Assembly: GCA_027621365.1 (NCBI GenBank)
Contig: JAQCBH010000010.1
Coordinates: forward strand, 1 to 64,000
DNA length: 64,000 nucleotides
Origin: Bacteroidota bacterium
Lineage (GTDB): Bacteria; Bacteroidota; Bacteroidia; NS11-12g; UBA955
Direction of reading: 5' to 3'
In this document: piece after piece, positions 58,160 through 64,000 of the stretch
Position numbering within the stretch: the first letter of the stretch is position 1
How the letters are laid out: each line of letters opens with the position of its first letter
Notes under the pieces: model-generated
Database searches by the model: none
Told to the model about the DNA's origin: nothing
The model's input: only the letters and a program-made list of their open reading frames with translations
Program-made: the position numbers and the translations under genes

Positions 58160-58726
58160 ATGAAGTTCCTCTATGTCGGCTTGGGCAATCCTGGTGCTGA
58201 GTACGATCGTACCCGTCACAACATTGGCTTTGCTGTGTTGGATGCGCTTGCGGCAAAGCTGGGAGGAACCTGGGAATCGGTGAAGCACGGTCACATGGCC
58301 GTGGTGAGCCACAAGGGTCGAAAGTTGCACCTGCTCAAACCCAATACGTACATGAATTTGTCGGGTAAAGCCGTGGCTTATCACATGCAGCAAGAGAAAA
58401 TGCCTCTTGGAAACATCGTGGTCATCACCGACGACATTGCCTTGCCTACCGGGAAGCTGCGTCTGAAAGAAAAAGGCAGCGATGGGGGTCACAACGGATT
58501 GAAAAGCGTCAACGCCTCCTTGAACACCCCCAACTACGCACGCCTTCGATTTGGAGTGGGCAATGATTTTCCCAAAGGCCGTCAAGCCGAATTCGTGTTG
58601 AGTCCTTTTCCTACTGAGGAAGAAGAGGCGGTTAACAATGCCATTGAACGCTCCATGAACGGCCTTTTATCCTACTGCACCCAAGGCCCAGGCCGTACCA
58701 TGACTCAGGTCAACGCCCAGAAATAG
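58160..58726 (+). CDS. pth: Peptidyl-tRNA hydrolase
   Basis: A 188-residue enzyme that frees tRNAs from abortive peptidyl-tRNA. GLGNPGAEYDRTRHNIGF carries the catalytic His20, and LLKPNTYMNLSGKAV, ITDDIALP and the GSDGGHNGLKS loop complete the active site. It is followed 9 nt later by comB. It is divergent to the toxin-antitoxin pair. Confidence 0.96.
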   Translation: MKFLYVGLGNPGAEYDRTRHNIGFAVLDALAAKLGGTWESVKHGHMAVVSHKGRKLHLLKPNTYMNLSGKAVAYHMQQEKMPLGNIVVITDDIALPTGKLRLKEKGSDGGHNGLKSVNASLNTPNYARLRFGVGNDFPKGRQAEFVLSPFPTEEEEAVNNAIERSMNGLLSYCTQGPGRTMTQVNAQK

Positions 58727-58735
58727 ACATTTCCC

Positions 58736-59455
58736 ATGCCCAAGATAGAAACCCTGCTCAGCCCAGCCTTGTTCCACCTTCACAGCGAAGGTTTGGAAGA
58801 CAAACAAGTAGTTATCATTGACATTTTGCGAGCTACCACTACGGTTGTGGTCGCCTTTGAAAATGGTGTTGATCATGTTGTAGCCTCGGCCAGTGTAAAA
58901 GATACGCTCACTTACCGTGACAAAGGTTATTTGGTGGCTGCCGAGCGCAATGGAATCATGGTCGAAGGCTTTGATTTGGGCAACTCACCCCAAGATTATA
59001 CACCCGAATTGGTGACAGGGCGCAACATTGCTTTGACCACCACCAACGGCACTCGCGCCTTGAACATGGCTGAAGAAGCCGAAACCGTTTGGGTAGCCTC
59101 TTTCCGCAACTTGTCGGCTACGGCTGAGGCCTTGACTCAGAACGGCCGTGATGTGCTCTTGTTCTGTGCCGGTTGGAAAGACCGTTTCAACATGGAAGAT
59201 ACCTTGTTTGCCGGTGCACTAGCCGAGCAATTGTTGACCATGGGCTGGACCACTGACGATGACGCCACTTTTGCAGCCATCGATTTGTATTCCCAAAACA
59301 GCCATCGCCTGGAAGCCTTTTTGGAAAAAGCCTCTCATGTGCAGCGTTTCAAAACCTTGCACATCGAAAGCGATCTGCAAGTCTGCTTCAAGATTGATAG
59401 CAGCCGAACTGTGGTCTATCTTCAAGACGACAAATTGGTCGGCAAAACCCTGTAA
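58736..59455 (+). CDS. comB: 2-phosphosulfolactate phosphatase family protein
   Basis: A 239-residue protein of the ComB family: DILRATTTVVVAFENGVDHVV, ALTTTNGTRALNMAEEAE, LLFCAGWKDRFNMEDTLFAGAL and YSQNSHRLEAFLEKASHVQR are the family segments. In methanogens the enzyme makes sulfolactate for coenzyme M; here another route that uses sulfolactate or a different phosphatase substrate is likely. Context (pth, DUF2461) gives no clue. Confidence 0.85.
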   Translation: MPKIETLLSPALFHLHSEGLEDKQVVIIDILRATTTVVVAFENGVDHVVASASVKDTLTYRDKGYLVAAERNGIMVEGFDLGNSPQDYTPELVTGRNIALTTTNGTRALNMAEEAETVWVASFRNLSATAEALTQNGRDVLLFCAGWKDRFNMEDTLFAGALAEQLLTMGWTTDDDATFAAIDLYSQNSHRLEAFLEKASHVQRFKTLHIESDLQVCFKIDSSRTVVYLQDDKLVGKTL

Positions 59456-59457
59456 CC

Positions 59458-60129
59458 ATGATTAGCGAAGCGTATTACGAATTTCTCATTGACCTGACCC
59501 TCAACAACCAGAAGACCTGGTTTGATGAGAACCGCAAACGCTACGAGCGCGACGTAAAAAAGCCCTTTGAGCAGTTTGTTGCTCAATTGATTGAAGCGGT
59601 TTGCGCCGTCGACGGTCGTTACGGTGGCTTGGAGCCCAAAGACGTGATTTTTCGCATCAATCGAGACATTCGTTTCTCGAAAGACAAGACCCCTTATAAG
59701 ACCAATCGCTCCTGTTTGATTGCCATTGGGGGGCGTAAAAAAATGCAGCCCGGCGGCCTGTATTTGGAACTAGGCCCTGAGCGTTGCGGCATTTACAGCG
59801 GATGGTACATGCCTGACCGCGACCAACTCTTGCGCATTCGGGAACATTTGGCGGCCAACATTGACCGCGCCAAGGCCATTCTGAGTGCCCCAACATTTGT
59901 CCAAACCTTTGGTGAAATTAGAGGCGAATCGCAGAAACGCATTCCATCGCATTTGAAAGAGGCGGGTGAGGCCTTTCCTCTGATTTACAACACCCAGTTT
60001 TATGTAATGCATGAAATAGAGCCCGAGCGAAGCCTTGAACCCGATTTCATTCCTTACATCGTTGGTAGCTGGAAAGCCATTGAACCTTGGAATGCTTTCT
60101 TAGGCGAAGTGCATCGCCAAGAGGATTAG
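59458..60129 (+). CDS. DUF2461 family protein
   Basis: A 223-residue protein recognised from FLIDLTLNNQKTWFDENRKRYERDVKKPFEQFV and the RINRDIRFSKDKTPYKTNRS block, then YLELGPERCGIYSGWY. The family is widespread and of unknown function. The ATG follows the comB stop by 2 nt, so the two are co-transcribed. It converges on the regulator gene with a 2-nt gap. Confidence 0.88.
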   Translation: MISEAYYEFLIDLTLNNQKTWFDENRKRYERDVKKPFEQFVAQLIEAVCAVDGRYGGLEPKDVIFRINRDIRFSKDKTPYKTNRSCLIAIGGRKKMQPGGLYLELGPERCGIYSGWYMPDRDQLLRIREHLAANIDRAKAILSAPTFVQTFGEIRGESQKRIPSHLKEAGEAFPLIYNTQFYVMHEIEPERSLEPDFIPYIVGSWKAIEPWNAFLGEVHRQED

Positions 60130-60131
60130 GG

Positions 60132-61106
60132 CTACAATCGCAGCCCCAACCATTCTTTTTTGGTTCTGTACTCTTGCCTCAAGAATCGAGAACGAGGCCC
60201 GCTACCGGAGTGACTCAATAGGGTTCCCGAGGCGATGCAAGACTCTATCCACCGGCGGGTGGCACCCACCCAAGACTCGCAATCTGAAGTGATGACCCCA
60301 CTCAAGGAGGAGCAAACGACAGCCACTTGGTCCTTGCTGCTTTCGAACACCATGCTGTTGTCCACGCTGGTCAAGGCATTGAAATACAACTTGTATTTGG
60401 CTCCTTTCAATTTGGGCAGATAGGGATTGATTTTCATGCCCTTTTCGGCTTGCTCGAAAATCAGATCGACCAAGGCGTCGTATTCGCCCAGGACTCTTCG
60501 ATAATCTTGCTCATCAGCAAAGAGACCGCACTCTTTGTAATGTTGAATTTGGTAGAGGGTAGAGAACAGCGTTTCAAAGCTCCAAACCTCCTCACTGGGA
60601 ATGCGCAAGTAGCGCTCTGCCAAGGCGATGTATTTGGGTTGTGCTTGGGGATCGGTCTGGAACAAACAACCAGCCAATTGGGTTTGCTTGAGGAAATCGC
60701 GGTTCCATACGAACTCCTTGAATGCGCTCAAATGAGGGAACCACATCGTGTAGAAAAAGGGTATTTCTTTGGCGCCATAGAACACTTTTGGATGGTCCAA
60801 ATTCAAGGTTCTGTCCAAGCGCTGTTTGAGCAATTCATAGAAATTTTCAGCCGACAGGTTTTCTTGATCAAACCCGACATAATTGCCTTGTAGCCAATCG
60901 TTTTGTGTCTCAACTAAATTGTTGAGGTTGATCCTGAATTCGCGGGCCAAGAGCACCAGTTCATCGGCCCGAAAGGATTGGGGACGCTTGATACGGCGAT
61001 AAGCAGAGTCTTCAGAAATATTGAGTAAGTCGGCGACAATGGCGGCGGTTCGGAGTCCGCGTTGGCGGGATTTTTCATGCAGGATTTGGGGTAATTTTTT
61101 TATCAT
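60132..61106 (-). CDS. Helix-turn-helix regulator (XRE/BetR-like) of unknown target
   Basis: A 324-residue protein. The N-terminal 60 residues (ILHEKSRQRGLRTAAIVADLLNISEDSAYRRIKRPQSFRADELVLLAREF) form a helix-turn-helix resembling the BetR or XRE type. The remaining 260 residues are mixed helical and strand (MWFPHLSAFKEFVW, PSEEVWSFETLFSTLYQIQHY), a possible sensor domain of no family I recognise. It is divergent to the large hydrolase ORF with 163 nt between them, so it may control that gene. No TAnnTTTG box was seen before it. Confidence 0.7.
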   Translation of the reverse strand: MIKKLPQILHEKSRQRGLRTAAIVADLLNISEDSAYRRIKRPQSFRADELVLLAREFRINLNNLVETQNDWLQGNYVGFDQENLSAENFYELLKQRLDRTLNLDHPKVFYGAKEIPFFYTMWFPHLSAFKEFVWNRDFLKQTQLAGCLFQTDPQAQPKYIALAERYLRIPSEEVWSFETLFSTLYQIQHYKECGLFADEQDYRRVLGEYDALVDLIFEQAEKGMKINPYLPKLKGAKYKLYFNALTSVDNSMVFESSKDQVAVVCSSLSGVITSDCESWVGATRRWIESCIASGTLLSHSGSGPRSRFLRQEYRTKKEWLGLRL

Positions 61107-61269
61107 ACGCTATCATTTGGTGTTCTTCCCTACACACATTTTTTGCGGTGTATCCCCCAAGGCTTTTTAAAAATTGCCGAAAATATTTAGTGAACGATTA
61201 ACTGTTTGCAAGTCGCGCCACAGACTGCCATTTACGGTTTCTGAGTTTTGAAGCCTAATCCAAGTTATT

Positions 61270-64000
61270 ATGATGATTGAATTTAGCCATTCGGGAACTT
61301 GTGCAGTTTTGTGCCCAAACCCGACTCCGAATCCTCGGCGATTGTACCAACTGATAGCCTTGACCTTTTTCGCTTTGCTTCCTGTTTTGGGCAAAAGCCA
61401 AAGCGCAGATTTTTTAAGCGAATACCAGTCCTTTTTTCAAAACGTCCCGACCCATACAGGTCGCTTATACGAGGCGACTTTCCCTCAAATGGATCCTTGG
61501 CGATTTTCTGGAGGAATGGGCGATGACACTCTGAATGCTACCCGATCCAAAGAACTGCTTCGCATAGCCCAATGCTGGGACAATGGCCCCGGCCCAACCC
61601 TGGCTCAAGACAGTTTGGTCCGTCAGTATGTGAGCCAAGGAATCATGCCCTTATGGATATTGGACCTGAGCTACGATCGACTGGGAACAGACAGCGCTGT
61701 GCTTTCTCAATTGCGACTTTCAGACAGCGATTCCACCTTGATTTCCGACCGCATCGTTAGCCAAAAACAGTTGCTGTTCGCAGCGGTTCCAGCCCTTCAA
61801 AATTTGTCATCCCGCATTCACAGCGTGGTCATTGATGAGCGCTTGATGATTCGTCGTGGATATGGTCATTATCCCACTGATTTTGTGTTGATTCAGAATG
61901 GAAAAGAGAGCCAATTGAACCTGCGCCAACCGGTGTTGATTGACAAATCAGGGAGCGATGATTGGCACTTTGCCTTGGCTCTGACCCTTGACAAATCTGA
62001 CCCGCGCTATGACTTTGTCAGCAACCCTTGGAGTTTTTCGCCTACCCAATTTCGCATGCTCACCTTGGGAGCACTCAAGAAGGTAAAAATTCCCCTATTG
62101 GATTGGCGTGACAAGTTGAAAGACAGCCTTTTAACCGTGCACCAATGGCATTGGGATTTGGGCCCTGAACAGGCCAAAGTTCAGCACGGCGCGCAAGTAA
62201 GCATACACCGCAGCCGTGCAGGCGGTACATGCTTGAAACGACCTTTGGTCTTGGTTGAAGGCATCGATTTTGGGTATTCTGATCTCTGGGCTGGAGAGCG
62301 AGATGGGAAGTGCGGCTCCATGGGATACCTAGACCTCCTTCACGGGCAGCTTTGGAATTCAGAACTGGAAACCTGGGAAAAGTGGAATGCCATTTCGGCC
62401 TCTCCAAAGGCCCTTCAGCAATGCCGAGACTCAGGTTACGACATCGTCTATGTAGACTTTTGGGATGGAGCCCAAGACATGCACTTGAATGCCGAAGTGT
62501 TGGCCCATGTGTTGGAGCGTTTGCAACAGGAATATTGCACTGGGCCTATGCACATTCTGGGGGCCAGCATGGGAGGTGTATTGGCCAAACGGGCCCTTCG
62601 CTTACTAGAAATGAGGGGATCCTACTTATGCATTTCCAGTTTGACGGCGTTTGACAGTCCCTTTTTAGGGGCGAACATTCCCTTGTCCTTGCAGGCCTTT
62701 GTATCCTATTACAAGGGGATTTTACCGGGTTCCAAAGATGCCTTGGAGAGACAGTTGAACCGCCCGGCCTCCAAGCAGTTGTTGGCTGAACATCACCTGT
62801 CCAAAATGGGCCCGCACGAGGATCGCGCTTTGTGGGTTCGGGAAGACAGTTTGTTCGGCGGTTTTCCCCACAAACCTTGGCTTTTCTCCATTTCCAGTGG
62901 CTCCTATCAAGGCAGAGGGGGCCGACAAATTCGAGACAGCTTTGGCCTGCTTAGCCCAGGAGACCTGATGGCTTCCCTGCACACGAATAACCAGTGGAAA
63001 CAAGGCATCATGGAAGCCGTGGGTACCAACAGTAAATGGATCAAATGGTTGTTGATTGCCATTCCAGAAGCCCATGCCGACTTGTTTGCCAACGGCCAGT
63101 TGATCGAAGGTTCGAAACCACTGTCCAACTTGATAGCCAACCTGAATTTCACCTACAAGAAGCGCCAATTGGTGGGTGCTCCACGACGCGAACCCAGCTT
63201 GGACCACTTGGCGGGAGGTTTTCACTCGGGCATGTCGACCTTGAGCATTCACAAGCTCTTGGCTCAGGTTTTTATCCAGTCAAACATCATTCAGCCCAAT
63301 ACCTGTTTTGTACCCTTGGCTTCGGCTTGGTCATTACCGGTAATCGACCAAGAACAATACATGAGCAAATCCAGTTGGAACCAATTGGATCGCTCGCCCT
63401 TTCACCGGGTATTTGCGGCCGAAGAAAACCAAGAACACTGCTTTTTTGATACGGTCAAAGGGGGAAACATCGATTGGTATCTGCAACAGTTGAACTGGGT
63501 AGACAAGAACAAGCCCCTGAGCATATCAGACACCATATACTTCACAGCCGAAAAGCAACGATTTGTCTCCTCCATGGAAATCCCGGCCAAGAGCACAGCT
63601 CTTTTTCGGGCTCAGGAAAATATTTCGGCGTTTGTACAGCGTGATTCCTTGAGCCGCCGAGCGTCTCTGCCCGTTTTACGCACCGGTCCCTGTCCCAACC
63701 AAGTCATTGATGTAAAGGGCCAGTTGCTCATTCAAAACAACTGTGATTTCCGAGTTTCGGAATATTCCACACTGCATCTGTTTGAAGGATCCCGCACTGA
63801 ATTGGAGGGGTCTACCTTGCACCTTGAGTCTGGCAGCCAGCTTTGGGTGGACAGTGCGGCTGTGTTTCAAGTGTCAAATGAAGCCACCTTTGAGGCTGAT
63901 TTGGGCACAAGCATTGTGCTGGAAAAAGGCGCCATTTTGGAGCTAGAAGGCTCAGGTCGAATGTTGCTGGATGGCCGAGTGATCTTGATGAATGGAGCCG
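61270..64000 (+). CDS. Large secreted alpha/beta-hydrolase-like protein, incomplete at window edge
   Basis: This frame is open from ATG 61270 to the window end (about 910 codons, no stop) and is therefore absent from the ORF track. After a 27-residue polar start comes a hydrophobic segment (LIALTFFALLPVLGKSQS), a likely signal. Near residue 320-440 a hydrolase block appears: LVLVEGIDFGYSDLW, DIVYVDFWDGAQDM and HILGASMGGVLAKRALRLL, with the nucleophile Ser433 in GASMG. The later half is beta-rich, with repeat-like Glu/Leu/Gly strands after residue 815 (SEYSTLHLFEGSRTELEG), as in parallel-beta repeats. It probably ends in a T9SS domain beyond the window. The upstream in-frame stop (TGA at 61249) limits the start. 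Confidence 0.82.
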   Translation, partial: MMIEFSHSGTCAVLCPNPTPNPRRLYQLIALTFFALLPVLGKSQSADFLSEYQSFFQNVPTHTGRLYEATFPQMDPWRFSGGMGDDTLNATRSKELLRIAQCWDNGPGPTLAQDSLVRQYVSQGIMPLWILDLSYDRLGTDSAVLSQLRLSDSDSTLISDRIVSQKQLLFAAVPALQNLSSRIHSVVIDERLMIRRGYGHYPTDFVLIQNGKESQLNLRQPVLIDKSGSDDWHFALALTLDKSDPRYDFVSNPWSFSPTQFRMLTLGALKKVKIPLLDWRDKLKDSLLTVHQWHWDLGPEQAKVQHGAQVSIHRSRAGGTCLKRPLVLVEGIDFGYSDLWAGERDGKCGSMGYLDLLHGQLWNSELETWEKWNAISASPKALQQCRDSGYDIVYVDFWDGAQDMHLNAEVLAHVLERLQQEYCTGPMHILGASMGGVLAKRALRLLEMRGSYLCISSLTAFDSPFLGANIPLSLQAFVSYYKGILPGSKDALERQLNRPASKQLLAEHHLSKMGPHEDRALWVREDSLFGGFPHKPWLFSISSGSYQGRGGRQIRDSFGLLSPGDLMASLHTNNQWKQGIMEAVGTNSKWIKWLLIAIPEAHADLFANGQLIEGSKPLSNLIANLNFTYKKRQLVGAPRREPSLDHLAGGFHSGMSTLSIHKLLAQVFIQSNIIQPNTCFVPLASAWSLPVIDQEQYMSKSSWNQLDRSPFHRVFAAEENQEHCFFDTVKGGNIDWYLQQLNWVDKNKPLSISDTIYFTAEKQRFVSSMEIPAKSTALFRAQENISAFVQRDSLSRRASLPVLRTGPCPNQVIDVKGQLLIQNNCDFRVSEYSTLHLFEGSRTELEGSTLHLESGSQLWVDSAAVFQVSNEATFEADLGTSIVLEKGAILELEGSGRMLLDGRVILMNGA

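Overview
The window reads as a chromosomal segment of a Bacteroidota bacterium. The evidence is a protein with a type IX secretion C-terminal domain, the Bacteroidota -7 promoter box TAnnTTTG in front of at least 19 genes, and gene orders usual in that phylum (nusB / DUF1573 / yajC / coaE; DUF3822 / rsmD / coaD; ybeY next to mnmG). Lipoproteins, SLBB-type polysaccharide export, lpxH and menaquinone genes fit a Gram-negative cell. I cannot name a genus. I see no rRNA, tRNA, CRISPR array, insertion sequence or prophage.

Layout. 0-4 kb: end of a surface polysaccharide operon (Wza-like exporter, Wzz-like chain-length protein, a broken nucleotidyltransferase). 4-9.5 kb: lpxH, pheS, a lipoprotein, mnmG and ybeY, with three parS-like palindromes at 6.1, 9.1 and 9.4 kb. 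9.4-16.8 kb: a pair of M16 peptidases (one without the metal site), a DUF4403-like lipoprotein and a 1119-residue T9SS cargo protein. 16.8-25.3 kb: housekeeping (pyrF, pheT, prfA, coaE, yajC, a DUF1573 lipoprotein, nusB, purQ, an SDR). 25.3-35 kb: the accessory part, with a fibronectin-like repeat lipoprotein, two large secreted orphans (776 and 774 aa), and a four-gene SPFH / TerB-zinc ribbon / PH / small membrane protein cassette; aroQ sits between them. 35-44.5 kb: gmd-fcl for GDP-fucose, a deacetylase and an acyltransferase, menA-menC, an RsmF-like methyltransferase, and an RluB-type pseudouridine synthase with a very long arginine-rich repeat. 44.5-54.6 kb: gapA, ssb, DUF3822-rsmD-coaD, an SDR, mnmH, DUF4286, purS, an LD-carboxypeptidase, a GtrA protein and a RicT/PSP1 protein with a second Arg/Gly-rich tail. 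54.6-64 kb: a Spy-like protein, a ligase-associated helicase, a mazEF-type pair, pth, comB, DUF2461, an XRE/BetR-like regulator, and a large secreted hydrolase ORF that runs off the window and is missing from the supplied ORF track.

The genome is compact. Many neighbours overlap by ATGA, and three convergent pairs overlap at their stop codons. Ten of the 19 TAnnTTTG boxes stand exactly 4 nt before the start codon, which suggests leaderless mRNAs. The most system-like unknown is the SPFH cassette at 29.8-32.6 kb, which resembles in outline the membrane-stress ydjGHI genes of Bacillus but has no PspA homologue in the window.
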